From contig JAURVB010004716.1 of the NCBI GenBank assembly GCA_033002965.1, positions 1 to 64,000 on the forward strand: DNA of 64,000 nt, written 5' to 3'. The notes under the pieces are model-generated. The model had not been told where the DNA came from. It made no database searches and was given only the letters and a program-made list of their open reading frames with translations. Below, in pieces: positions 20,564 to 32,568 of the stretch (position 1 is its first letter; each line of letters starts with the position of its first letter). This DNA comes from Piper betle (taxonomy: Eukaryota > Streptophyta > Magnoliopsida > Piperales > Piperaceae). The translations under genes were made by a program, and so were the position numbers.

Positions 20564-22328
20564 AGTGTGTTGCCGGACGAACTCACACAGATCCAGATGT
20601 GGTTCCTGGATGGGGGAAAATTCAGCCATCGTGCACCATGAGGAAGAAGTACCCATGTTCCTTAGAGTTGGACCTGACATCAGGTAGTGAGCCAGGGAGG
20701 GTTCACGCGGGTCAGCCTGAAGTAGGGCTCAAGGCGCATTCTCTGTGTGAAGAGCAGTGTGAGTTCGTGAGTAGGGGAGTTGAGCTTCCCTAGAATTGGC
20801 CGAGTGAGGTGCGAGTACGGAATCAGGCGGATTCCATTGCCGAGTGGACGCCAACAGAGGTGACAGTATGGAAGAGCTTCCTAGGAGTTTGGCCAATTAC
20901 AGGAAGTTCGTACATGGAATGAGCCATGTAGTGTCATCTTTGAATGACTTATGGGAGGATAAGTCGAGGCATGGTCGGAGCTATGCCTTACAGCTTTCGA
21001 AGAGTCTCGGAGCTGTGATCATCGGAGCCAATTCTGGAACGGCCGGGTTCCAGGCAACCTTTGGAGTGGTGACGCGCTTCAGAATGCCGGGACGGTGGAA
21101 GGCAGCAGGGGCTGGCAGGAGTACATTGTCCAACTATGGCGGGTTTGCTTGTTGGATCTGAGTTCATTGTCAGGAGGACAGTGGAGCTAACGCCTTCTTC
21201 CAGACCCAGGAAGAGGTTACTCGAGACAGGCAACTGGGGCAGGTCAAGTCGAGAGGTTAGCAGGGTCAGATCGTGACAACAAGAAACTTGGTTGACAGAG
21301 CAAGTCGGTGCTTGGCTCATATGTGTTGGTTAGATGATGAGTTTAGCCTATGACTGCAAGGGATCGGCTATTTATATTCCTTACCGGTAGGCTAAGACAA
21401 AAGCTGAGGGGGTTTCCACATTCCCCAGTGGAACGACGTCCAGGTTGAGTCTGGATGTGTACCCGGTGTTAGGGTGAATCGTTATCGGCAATACAACCGA
21501 TAACGCAGCTTTTGTGAAACTCGTGACTGGAGATTTCCAGCAGGGTAGGTGCATTGACAGAGTTGGTGACTGGGATGCTGCAGCGCTAACTTCACCTTGA
21601 GATCTTGGAGCTCGATCTCATGGGCCGAGGGTCCAGATTCCCAAAGAGAAGGGAGCAACAGCAGGGTTAGTATATCGAGTCTCGGAGTACGCTGTTCGGA
21701 GCAGTGCCCAGGTATACACCCAACTGTGGGCTGCTTGCCGAATCATGGGGAAGTACGCGAGGTACATGCGGAAGGGAGAGTGACCGATAACAACTAACCA
21801 GGCTCAGTCCGGAGCAGGGACTGAGGTTACGAGTGCATTACTCAGGAGGAGTATGTGAGGCGTGCGTAACATGGACCTCTTGCACGGAGCAGCTAGAAAA
21901 TCTGCAACGTGGTCAGCTAATGAGGCTTAGTTCTCCGACGTTGTGGACCGAGGATGGTGCAACGGGCCGAATGAAGAGAAATGCGGACCTGACGGGGAGG
22001 GCATATCATTCCGCGTGGAGAGCAAGTGATGCTGACGCTCACGCCCAGATTTTGGAGAAAATCTGGTGTACCAAGTGAAGGTACGGGTTCCTTTGTGTGT
22101 TTTCCAAGGGGATTTGGTCAGTCCGGTTTGAATAGCTGTCTGTATGGGCTTCTACTACCACCGGCGAACAAGAGGTAGTAAGGACTTTTGAAGCAGAGGT
22201 ACGTCAACCTGGGGGCTTCGAAGGTGCAGACGGAGTGATTCAAGTGGGAAAAGGAAGGAAACCTTGCGTGAGAGGGGATCAAGAGGCAGAACAGGACTCA
22301 AGCTTCCGATGAGGACATCGGGTCTCAT
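20564..22328 (+). pseudogene. RT3 pol remnants, RT catalytic core missing
   Basis: After the RT N-terminus stops at 20563 there is no fingers/palm sequence and no YxDD motif. Scraps resume with the RT/RNase H connection: EWTPTEVT near 20839, then in another frame LANYRKFVHGMSHVVSSLND near 20891-20950. Near 21186-21205 AFFQTQ marks the C-terminal part of RNase H, the middle having gone. The remaining 1.1 kb up to the PPT contains no integrase HHCC or D,D-35-E pattern I can trust. The plus frames at 20844-21161, 21597-21797 and 21833-22078 are pieces of this decay. Large internal deletions, not only point changes, are needed to explain its short length. Confidence 0.8.
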
Positions 22329-22340
22329 TGGTGGGGAGAC
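22329..22340 (+). promoter_or_regulatory. RT3 polypurine tract
   Basis: TGGTGGGGAGAC immediately precedes the 3' LTR TGTTACGGG, as expected for the plus-strand primer. Confidence 0.85.
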
Positions 22341-23804
22341 TGTTACGGGTCGTAACCGTGGGGCGCCAAGGGAGCTAGGATTTGGCGGTTGGTCCTAGTC
22401 ATCCCGAGTCCAGAGCCGGTAGCTGGTGCTATCCGGGTGGTGGAACAACCTACCGGAGTGCTGGTCGGGTTGGTGTGCAATCGTGGTTCCAACGGGTGCA
22501 GGTATCGAGCATGGGTGATCCAGACGCGTGCGAGGTCGAGCCGTGCCGGGAGTAGTACCGGGAGCGGAGGGTGCAGATGACCGAGCACCGCGACCGAGCA
22601 TGTGGGCAGCAGTACCGTGTGTGCCGAGCGAGCACGTCGGCGCGAACCAGCAAAGTGACCGATCAATGCTGGGCAGGACTATCCTGGTGTTGAGGTTGGC
22701 GGTGAGCGTCCGGGTCCGAGTGAGTCAGGATCCCGGTACTGAGTGCTGTGGGGGTCTGGAGCATGCCGAGTGCAGGTTTCGGTACCAGGGCTAGCCGGGG
22801 CGAACCAGGAGGGTTCGACCACCTGGCTAGGGTGCACCGGGGCTTTTCAGTAATTGCAGCTGGAAACTCCAAGGGTTGGGGTGATGTGAGCTGGCCAAGG
22901 AGGACCGTGGATCTGGGGGTCGACGGTGTGGATCAGTTTGGTGACATCACTAGGTTGGTGACTCATGTGGATCGAGCTGAGCCATTGATCGAAGATTGGA
23001 TGGTCAGGATCCAAGGGGGTGACGTGCACTATTTCCAGCCCGAAGCCTATATAAGGAGGTGCTTCATTGTGTTGAGGCAGATCAGAAAGTAGAGAAGAAC
23101 AACAAGTGAGGAGTAGGAGTGTGTGGGTTCTCAGTGGGGGGAACCACCTCGGTCGGAAAAAGGGGAACTTGGAGTCTGCTGCAGCCAGGCCGTGGGGGAC
23201 GGACTGGGGCTCCAAGGCAGACTGCCGGTGTAGTCGTGGTCCGCCTTTAGACCAAGGTTCCTACCAGTGTTGTTCGGCAACCCTGCGAGGTATTGCCGAG
23301 GGTTGTGAGTGAAGTCCTGTCGAGTGAGGGTCGAGAGGCAAGGTCGTGGGGTTTGCATGTCCACGACCAGCAAGTAGTCGAGAGTAGGATTACTTGTAGT
23401 TATCCTGTATTCATACTAGTGGAATAGAGGTTGGGGAGATTTCCCGTAAAAGTGTAGTGTTTGCGTCGTGTTTGGCCACCAGTGACTGGACCGGTGATTC
23501 CGAGGTCTGGTCGTGCCGGTAATTGGGTGACCGGGACTGGGACGCATAACGCTGCTGCTTGGCGATTCCGTGTGATCGATAACTTGTTCGGTAAGAGCTA
23601 ACACCGGTAACCAGGTACCGGTATCAGGGTGCGCCAGCAATCGGGCGTGGTACCGGGACTGGGGTGTTGGTGCCCGCGTTGCCGCTTTGCGTAGCGGTCA
23701 CGTGCTGCGTACGGGGGTTGGCTGGTGTTTCCAGGGAGGGAAACACGCCGCACAGGGGGAAGTCCTAGGCGAAAAATTTAGACCCAAAGGGGGACCCTGT
23801 GACA
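22341..23804 (+). repeat. RT3 3' LTR
   Basis: 1464 bp. Differences from the 5' LTR: 22401 A (G at 17297), a G run one shorter (18032-18038 has seven), 23150 C (T at 18047), 23157 A (G at 18054) and 23243 G (A at 18140). Everything else appears identical. Confidence 0.96.
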
Positions 23805-23809
23805 GTAAG

Positions 23810-25683
23810 GACCTAATCTTGTTGGCGAAGCACAAGGAAAATACTGTCTCCCTAATGGACACTCTCTCACTAAACACATCATCTATGCCAAATTCTAATA
23901 TGAGTCAAACTCCTCTCGTTGGCTAGGCAAAACTCTAAATGAGTTAAAGTGCATATCTGATCATTTGCTAATAATCTGCTCTGTGTAACCCTAACTGTGG
24001 GTCACATGGATGTTGTCACACTGACAGAACAATCTGACCACTGTAGTTATCCCATTTGGATATCATACTATCATATTCTTTAACTCGGTCCATGCACATC
24101 CATTTGATGACTACCACTAATGCTACCTGATGATACCTATAAGGCTGTCACTAACACTATCTTGCAATACACATCCGACCCAATCATGTCAGGTCAAGGC
24201 GATGGTATGTAAAATGACTAGTGAAGTCAGTCATGTGCCATCACATCCAAATAATTCTAATGTGCCTAACTTTCCTCTATATGGCTGATGTTGCCATAGC
24301 TATTTCTTATCCTCAATCTTTGACCCTACTGTGCTTCGAAACTATGACATGAGGTTTCAATGCAATGCTAAAATCATCCTTAAGTAGTTGTCCTCTTGTA
24401 AGGTGACGTAACTACTTGGCCCTTACTTTCACAATAACTATTCCACTCTGTCGGCACTAGTGCAATATATGGACAACAATAGTGCTTATTCAGTAGGTGG
24501 TAGTGCATCACGGTCGGTGGTTGGGCAACTTAGATGATGGTTGTGCATCACGGATGGCAATTGTGCTACTCGGATGGTGGCTGTGCAACTCATTATGTCT
24601 TTGGTATGTTTATCTCCATGTATCTATCTCCCCAGAGGTAGCTGCTATCAACTCAGCTCAAGTTATCTAACCATGCGTGTCTGATCCAGAGGGGTTTGGA
24701 TCTTAGTGGTGACACATACGATGGAAAGATAATGTTAAGCCCACATTGGTCTCCTAGAATCTGGAGTAGCTATTCCCATAATCACTATTTGGTTCTTAAT
24801 AGCAATCACTGATCTTGCCTTCATAGATCAGGTGAAATCAAATCAACTACCTTCGTAGATCGAGTGAAATCAAATCAACTATCTAAATCTATGGTCAAAG
24901 GTAGTCTTGCTTATCCTCGGTGTCTTCATGCCTTTGTCTGGTGTAGAGTAACCAACAACATTGTTAGGGTAGACATACGCTAGTGGAAGAGGGGAAGGTA
25001 GTGAAGTGTCCATGGGACTGCAGATCCACCTCACTACTTATCCTCAACCACTTCTATCTCTTAGAAGTGGTCCATCTTAAGTCATCTGTCCAAAATCTCA
25101 TTTGTGCTCCAAGTACTTTAGTGGCTCCACTATCATAGCCACATCCTTCATCCATAGGGATTTGTCTGAAGGTCCAAGTTCTACAAAGTAGGCCCCAAAC
25201 TATGCCTAATGAATCTGTTTAAGCCACATAGGGTCTCTGCTCATGTGTCACATAATTACGTGAGTATCTCCATGCTCCAAGCTCCCTACTTGTGTTATCT
25301 CTTATAACTTTGTCTCATAATGTACACCATTTCCTAAGGAAGGACTAATATGGTGACATGCGAAAGACGGGCAAGTGCTGCAATGCCCCCAGTGCTCCAA
25401 ATACTCATGGTCACTATCCAACTCAACCCTTGTTAACTTAGCATGTGAACACTATTAGTCATTCAAATCTCTAGCACATAAAAAGACAAGGAGTGTCTCT
25501 AAGCTTATCATGACATCCAGTGAGATCCATAGTGGCATCCACTGAAATTATGATCACATATCCATCTATCATTTCTATAAACATTGAAAAAAATACCAAA
25601 TGAAATACCTATCGACTTGGCTAAAGATAGCTCCACACATTTGGCTCAAAACAAAAGTCTTCCATCTTAATTGACCAAGGCAT
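23810..25683 (-). other. RT2 internal region, proximal part
   Basis: Minus-strand element body between RT3 and the RT2 PBS, where gag should start. No gag or other domain is recognisable. It includes weak tandem repeats: four units of about 22-30 bp around GGTGGCTGTGCAACTCGG at 24500-24592, and a 34-bp duplication (GATC..GTGAAATCAAATCAACTA) at about 24815-24885. Confidence 0.7.
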
Positions 25684-25696
25684 GGCTCTGATACCA
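25684..25696 (-). promoter_or_regulatory. RT2 primer-binding site
   Basis: Plus GGCTCTGATACCA equals minus TGGTATCAGAGCC, a perfect match to initiator-Met tRNA, 3 bp from the LTR edge at 25700. Confidence 0.92.
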
Positions 25697-25699
25697 ATT

Positions 25700-26973
25700 T
25701 GTAATACCCCAATTTCAGTTCACGTAAGAGTTGAATAAAAAATGTTTCGATCTAGTCAAATCACGTTTAAAGTTGTCGGTTGGTACAACTCAATCAATGA
25801 AATAGATCGAAATAACCCACTTGGTGTCATGAGAATGGAAGACATTATTAAAAACCCGTCAAACACATCAAACGTAAATAAAAGTAAGAAAATAAATAAT
25901 TATACTGAGCCCAAGTGTGTGTAGCGTTTATCTGTCCTCCCACCAAAGTCAACTCACGATTTACATGACCTACATATATTATCAGTAACGAATATTACTA
26001 GTCCAAAATATAACTAATACAATATAGCAAATGGGTATTCTATTACCCATAAAAACATATGAAACTTCAAGATTGCCTAACACTGGGCGGTATGCAAACA
26101 TATTTAAACAATTGCTGGTCACATGCACGGCTTATAATCATATTCATATATACATACAACGCTTATACCCTCACACCTTCTATATCACCCACCATGGTAC
26201 TCGGTGGCAAAAGGAATAGTTAAGTTAGTGCCACAATTTTTGGAGATGTGCTGCATTACACAGTACCAACATACAATGCACTACCTCATGGTTTGAAGGA
26301 GTACTAATTCAATTTATACATATCTCTATACCGCTCACTCTCTTATTCATGAAATCCATAAAAATATGGGTACTCATATAATAGGCTTAGGAAAGAGGCT
26401 TGTATCATATATTTTTGAAGCTTAAGTTCTAAAACTAACAAGGGGTTTCATCCTTAGTTTTATTAAACATGGGTACAAAACACAGCTAAATGGCCCGACA
26501 TCGGAGGGATGCAATAAAATGCTACCGATATTGTTCTACGTATAAAACAGAATTAAGCTCAACACGTAAGGAATTAAGCAGAGAAGGAGAGTCCTATGGA
26601 CCTGTGCTCCAAGCTCCAAGCGTCTGCATATCTACGACAAGCTCGAATTCTGGAACCTACATCAGACCTACTACTAAGTAAAATACTAACATCCCGATAT
26701 GATGCATGCTCGTGACGTGTGCTCATATCATCAATACATCTTAATAAAAAACATAGTGCTAACAAAGCTACAATTAAACACATGGCACGCAAATCAAGAC
26801 ATAATAATAGTAAATAATAATTAAATAAACAAGGAATCCACTCATAGATATTTAAACAAATAATAAATACACGAGGATAAATAATAATCTAATAATAAAA
26901 GAATAAAATAATTATACTATATAATTACACAGTTAAACAGGAGTAAATATCATATATACTCGTATTAGTAAAC

Positions 26974-27012
<39 letters not shown>

Positions 27013-27158
27013 AATACTAATAATAATAATAATAATTCAGTAAATAAATTAATAAATATATAGTTAATACTCCTTAATCATAAATATTAATAATATCATA
27101 ATCATACAAAACAAGAATACTTAATTAAATACAAATAAATAATAACATACACATAACG

Positions 27159-27193
<35 letters not shown>

Positions 27194-28726
27194 TATATAT
27201 ACATACATACAATTTAGTAAACATAATAAGACTAATATTCATAAGTAAATATAATATTAATAACAACAAATAATCATGTAAACATTTATCATATATATAA
27301 TACACATATAAATAAAATAAATAAATAATAATGAATAAATAAATAAATAAAATAATAAATAACGAAAAATAATCATAACATCCAATCATGCTTAATCATG
27401 TGAATATGCATTACAATTAATATAGAGGTTCTCGAATTACCGAAAATGGTTCAAAAATGAGCTGAATTGGACCAAACGTTGCTGAACTTGACCAAACCGA
27501 ATGGCTGAACCTACCTGGTCTGGGTTAACTGAAAAATGGACTGGGTTGGCTAGGCTGATGGACATGACTTGGCATAGACTGGCGGACTAGGGCATGACCA
27601 GGTGAACGTGGTTGCGGGCTGGCAGACGCAGTCGCATGTTGGTGGGTAAACGGCCCGAACAAGGTGGCGGCGATGCTGTGGCTGGAGAATGCTGACAGCG
27701 GCACGATAGAGGCTACCGTTGATTGCGATCGAAAGTGGGAAGGATAGGGAACGTGGTGGTGGTGAGGGTTGGAGGAGTCCAGTTGTCAACTAGCCGAAAA
27801 ACTCTTGGAAACTAGCAGTGTCGTCGCCAGGTGTGGTGACATGGCTGGTGGCGATTGCAACAGTTGATGTCGTAGTGGGCTGTCTCAAAATGTATATCTC
27901 GGTGAGAGGGAACTATATGGGTGGTCGGATCCGCTGAAGGTACCTCACCGGCATTGGAAAAAGACCCAAACGGTGGCGACGGTGATGATGAATAGTGATG
28001 AAAACTTTGTCGCTCTGTACTGAATAGGTAGCCAGAGGAGGACTGGGGTCTAGCTGGCGACGAGCCGAAGTGGTGGCGGTCGTAATGGTGTAAAAGTTTG
28101 AAAATCATGAAAATCCGTTGGGTGGAAGATAGGGTTGAGTGGATGACCTAGATTTTGCCATGTGGCATGATTGGAACTCTGACAACTCATTGTCTAGTGG
28201 GGCCCACCCATGGGTATATGCTATATACATGTGGACGAAAAGCTCAGATCGAGACCGTATAAAGTAAAAACTGACTTAAGTCCTAAAAGTGACTCTATAG
28301 GCGGGAATCGAGGCAAAAAGTCTAAATGGGCCTCGAACCCTACACTCAATCAAGCTTGGCCCATAGAGGCAATATCCCGTGATCCAGTGATCCGAAATTC
28401 CTATGCCGCATGCAAATGATATACCCAGAAAATCCCAAACTATTACTAAACGCTGCAACGGCCTTGATGTAGACCTAAAATTCTGGCTAATTAATAAAAA
28501 TCATATGTATACACTGATAACTCATACTCTATTGTATCATAAGTGAAACTATCATATGCATTTTGGATATACTCAACCTCAATAACATACCCATATGGCC
28601 ATTTGGGCCTTATACTCATACTCATAAAATTGTTTTGGCTAGAGCTCGCTTGAATCAATTCGAGACTACCTGAAATGGACAAAACTAAAATCAAGTAAAA
28701 CCCTAACCAAAAAATGGGGTTTTACA
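25700..28726 (-). repeat. RT2 5' LTR (right, minus strand)
   Basis: 3027 bp, the promoter-bearing LTR of RT2. Microsatellites: AAT repeats at about 26977-27037 and an AT/AC tract at 27160-27210. The GC-rich half (27440-28110) parallels the left LTR but is broken by stops. Divergence from the left LTR is roughly 13% by eye over 190 bp near 26040-26230. Confidence 0.9.
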
Positions 28727-28731
28727 AATCA

Positions 28732-29301
28732 TGTCCAAAATTGGTTCTTAAAGTATAAATTATTATTAGATTAATCAAATGATGTATAATTAATCTAAGG
28801 ATGATGATTATTCTTTTGTTGATGAGTATATGTATTGATGCTATTTATTGTTATATTATGGATATGATGTTAATTATTTGAGGTTGTTGTATACCTAATT
28901 AATCATATATTTTTTTATTGTTTATTACATATGTAAGTAGTCGATTCTACGCCTATTTTGGTACTAATCAAGCATTTTATATTATTCATTGGTAGTGGAG
29001 ATTCAAGCTAAGTGACAGGATAGAGGAATAAACACTTAGAGTTTTATTGACTATCATTGCTTTATTAGTTGAACTTATTGCAATCTAGTAGACTTTCTTT
29101 TGCAGATTCGGTACATGGAATTGGATATATTATTATGTTGGTGGACTTGTTATTAGTGTATATGGTGCATATTGACAATGATCAACTCTTATATTTATTA
29201 TCTCATTTCACTCTCATGATACACTTATGATTTAATTATCTTATTAAGTAATCGTCCGGCCCTCGGATTATTGTAAATATAAAATGCTCTCGGTCATGAC
29301 A
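28732..29301 (+). repeat. RT1 5' LTR, part 2
   Basis: Resumes TGTCCAAAATTGGTTC after the RT2 TSD, matching the 3' LTR at about 34548 onward, and ends GGTCATGACA beside the PBS. With part 1 the LTR would total about 2.6 kb. Confidence 0.9.
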
Positions 29302-29303
29302 GT

Positions 29304-29315
29304 TGGTATGAGAGC
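29304..29315 (+). promoter_or_regulatory. RT1 primer-binding site
   Basis: TGGTATGAGAGC, one mismatch to the tRNA-iMet complement, 2 bp after the LTR end. Confidence 0.85.
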
Positions 29316-29459
29316 TTGATTGATCAATTTCCACATGTTTACTTTTAATAAGTTTACCTTGTTGAATTATCAAATATGTACCCCATCCCTTAAAAGATAG
29401 ACTAATAGGTTTGACTAATAAATCACAAAGAATTGCTTCTCATCTTGTTGTTGTGTCTA

Positions 29460-32400
29460 GATGCTGGCAATAAAATCTCCAATCAGCTACTACAAGAGCA
29501 GATGCAACAACAAAATGCACAATTGCAAGCTCAAATTTAGGCTCCGCAAGGAGAGACACAAAACATGAATGCAAATATCAATGCAATGGCTCAAGGGATT
29601 CAAGCCACTCAGGCTGCTCTTAATCAACTATTGGCTAATAAAATTGGGAATCAAGGGCCAAATGTGGAGAATGCTTGAGGTAGACAACCACCCATTAATC
29701 CTCTTAATCCACAAGTAGTGCCAGCTGTTCCAGCTCCTAATCCTGGTAATGTTGCTAAGCTACCACTAGTAATTGTTTAGAAGTATCAATGGAATTCTTA
29801 TACTCTTGAGAAGTTGATCAAAAAATGGAGCTAAGGTATTTAAAGGTACTACTTACCTAGAAAAAGGCTTCAACATAGACATTGAATATGTGAAAATCCA
29901 TTACGACCAATGATGTTCTAGCGGCACATTGGTGAGACTTGCCTCCTGTATATTCAAAGACACTGCTGCTTTTTGGTAGGATTTCAGCAAGAAGTCGATC
30001 CATCTAGCGTGAAGGTGGTGAATGATTATATAAATATAATTTTGAACGTATTGCTAGGATTATTGCCGGAAAGAGAGTTGGAGTTTTTCATAGATTTGCT
30101 ACCGGGATAGTTCTAATATCTGAAGAACCATATAGAATGGTTCAAGTTCAATTACATGAATTGAAAGTGGAACGGAAATAAATGCTTGAGAAGGGGTTCA
30201 TAAGACCAAGTGTTTCACCATGGGGAGCATTAGTTTTGTTTGTAAAAAGAAAGACAGTTCCTTGAGGTTATGTATTGACTACTGATTATTAAATCAAGTA
30301 ACAACAAATAACAAGTACTCATTGCTAAGAATAGATGATTTGTTTGATCAATTGAAGATGGTCGGAGTATTTTCCAAGATTGATTTGAGATCCGGTCATC
30401 GTCAATTGAGAATCAGAGAGGATGAAGTATCAAAAAGTGATTTTAAACTTGATATGGGCATTAAGAGTTTTTGATATGACTCTTAGTTTAACCAATACTT
30501 CAGCTGCTTTTATGAATTTGATGAATTGAGTTTTTCATAAGTATTTAGATGAATTTGTAATTGTCCTTGTATATGACATTTTGATGTACTTAGGTAATGA
30601 AGAACTGCATGAAAAATACTTGAGATTGGCACTCGAAGTGTTGAGAAAAATAAACTTTTTGCTTGGGACTTGAAGTGTTGAGAAAAATAAACTCTATGAT
30701 AAGTTCAACAAGTGACTTTTGGATGAAGGAAGTCTTATTCATTGGTCACATAATATCAAAATATGGGGATGTCTATAGATCCTTCTAACGTAGTTGCAGT
30801 AATGGTTGGAAACAACCAAAGAGTGACACTGAAGTTATAAGTTTTCTTGTACTTGTAGGATATCATAGGAGATTTATTCAAAATTTATCCACTATTGCAA
30901 TTCCACTAATGTCCTGGACGAAAAAAGATAAGAAATTAATATGGGGTGCTAAGTGTGAGGAGAGTTTTCAAACTTTGTAGAGTTGTTTGACAACAACCCG
31001 TATTTTAACATTGCCACAAGGTGTAGAAGGTTGTCATTTATACTGATGCTTCTATTCAAGGATATGGAGTCGTTTTAATGCAACAGGGAAAGGTCATTGC
31101 CTATGCTTCTAGAAAATTGAAAGTGCATGAAAAGAATCGCCAAACCCATGATATTGAATTGAGAGCGGTTGGTTTTGCACTAAAGGTGTGAAGGCATTAT
31201 TTGTATGGAGCAATGTTTGAAGTATTTACAGAGCATTAAAGTATGAAGTATATTTTAACTCAGCAATATCTGAATTTGAGGTAAAGAAGATAGCTAGAGT
31301 TCATCAAAGAATATGATTTTAGCATTACCTATCATCTAAGAAGAGTAATGTAATTTTTGACGCATTAAGCCAAAATATATTATGACAACTATCTAATATG
31401 ATGGCTACTCAATGGAAATGATTGGAGGATATCATAGTGGTGAATCTGATCAGTATGCTCAACTCATTAATGGTTAATTTAAGTATTTCTAATGACCTTG
31501 TTGATAGAATCAAAGTGACTCAAGCAAATGATGAAGTATTGCAAGGATTTCTTACTTCCCTGGAGCAAGTTGAAAAGGAAGAAGATGGAGTCATATGATT
31601 TAAAGGTCAGTCATGTATGCCATCTAATGAAGAGCTAAACAATGAAGTTTTGTATGAAACACATCATTCTAAGTATACAATTTATCCCAGAATCACAAAG
31701 ATGTATCAAGAGATGAAAAACATGTATTGGTGGCCAGGTATGAAGGGGGGATGTTGCCAACTTTGTTTAAAAGTGTTTTACATGTCCAAAAGTGAAATTT
31801 TAATACCAAAGACCTGGAGGACACATCTACAACCTCTAGAAATTCCTAAGTGGAAGTGAGAGAACTTAACTTGTAATTTTGTGGTTGGATTACCCAAAAC
31901 AAAAAGAATAATGATGCTATTTGGGTAGTGGTAGACCGACTCATAAAAATAGCTCATTTCATTTCGGTTAGGATGACAATGAGTATGCAACAATTGGTAA
32001 AACTCTACATGGACAATATAGTGAGATTGCATGGTACACCTATGTGTATAGTGTCGACAGATATCCAAGGTTTACATCCAGAGTGTGGAAGAAATTTCAA
32101 GATGTTAATGGCACAAAATTGAAGTTTAGTGCAACTTATCATCCTCAAACTGACCGTCAGTCAGAAAGGACTATCCAAATACGATAAGACTTGTTAAAGT
32201 TTTGTATAATAGATTGGCAAAGAAGCTGGGAAATCACTTACCATTGGTGGAATTTGCCTACAACAATAGCTACCAATCCACCATAGGAAGGCGTCATTTG
32301 AAGCACTCTATTGGAGACCAAGTCAATCGCCATCTTGTTGGCTAGACAACAAATATTCGATAATTGTTAGCCCGAAATTGATTGAAGAAGCTGGTAAGCA

Positions 32401-32560
32401 AGTTAACCTAAGAAAGAAGATAATGAAAGCGGCTCCCAAAAGACGATAGTCTTATGAAGATTTAAAAAGTAAGCTATATGGGAGATGGAGTCCAACACGA
32501 AGGAAAGTATCCGAAATTATTTGAACGAGAAAAATTTTGGGGATGAAATTTCCCGAAGGG
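29460..32560 (+). pseudogene. RT1 gag-pol, decayed and internally deleted
   Basis: Ty3/gypsy polyprotein remnant. The gag N-terminal region is Gln-rich (QEQMQQQNAQLQAQ near 29490, MAQGIQATQAALNQLLANK near 29590), followed by a damaged gag core (GAKVFKGTT near 29830). The protease and zinc knuckle are absent: sequence jumps to the pre-RT linker GLLPERE and IDLLPG near 30050-30110. RT follows, with GFIRPSVSPWGA (30193-30230); the catalytic YxDD block reads VYDI at about 30569-30580, losing one aspartate. RNase H shows [11 protein letters not shown] (31037-31069) and [12 protein letters not shown]. Integrase shows YTIYPRITKMYQEM with YWWPGM (31675-31742), VVDRLIKIAHF (31928-31960) and [13 protein letters not shown] (32141-32178). 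Numerous stops. No chromodomain seen. Order RT-RNH-IN identifies Ty3/gypsy. Confidence 0.88.
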
Positions 32561-32568
32561 GGGAAAGA
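32555..32568 (+). promoter_or_regulatory. RT1 polypurine tract
   Basis: GAAGGGGGGAAAGA abuts the 3' LTR start TGTAATAACTAG. GGGGATGAAATTTCCC just upstream is the usual tail of plant Ty3 pol regions. Confidence 0.9.

Larger units (their letters stand above)
17237..23804 (+). mobile_element. RT3: young Ty3/gypsy element, gag-PR only, RT core deleted
   Basis: Innermost element, 6568 bp, flanked by identical TSDs GTAAG (17232-17236 and 23805-23809). LTRs are 1465 and 1464 bp, start TGTTACGGG and end GTGACA. A tRNA-Met PBS follows the left LTR and a PPT precedes the right. The LTR pair differs by four transitions plus one G-run indel (about 99.7% identity), so insertion is recent. Base composition is strikingly GC- and CpG-rich against AT-rich surroundings. 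The internal region (3639 bp) encodes gag and protease, then only scraps of RT/RNase H, so the element is non-autonomous. Confidence 0.97.
12435..28726 (-). mobile_element. RT2: middle element, minus strand, non-coding internal region
   Basis: Bounded by about 3-kb LTRs (12435-15327 and 25700-28726) and identical TSDs AATCA (12430-12434 and 28727-28731). On the minus strand the LTR opens TGTAAAACCCC and closes GTTACA/ATTACA. The PBS (25684-25696) sits inside the right LTR and the PPT (15328-15340) inside the left LTR, proving minus orientation. Removing RT3 leaves about 9.7 kb, with about 3.8 kb internal. I find no gag, protease, RT or integrase motif on either strand of that internal region. 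It therefore fits the LARD type of large non-autonomous derivative, or is fully decayed. It sits inside the RT1 5' LTR, so it is younger than RT1. Confidence 0.92.
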
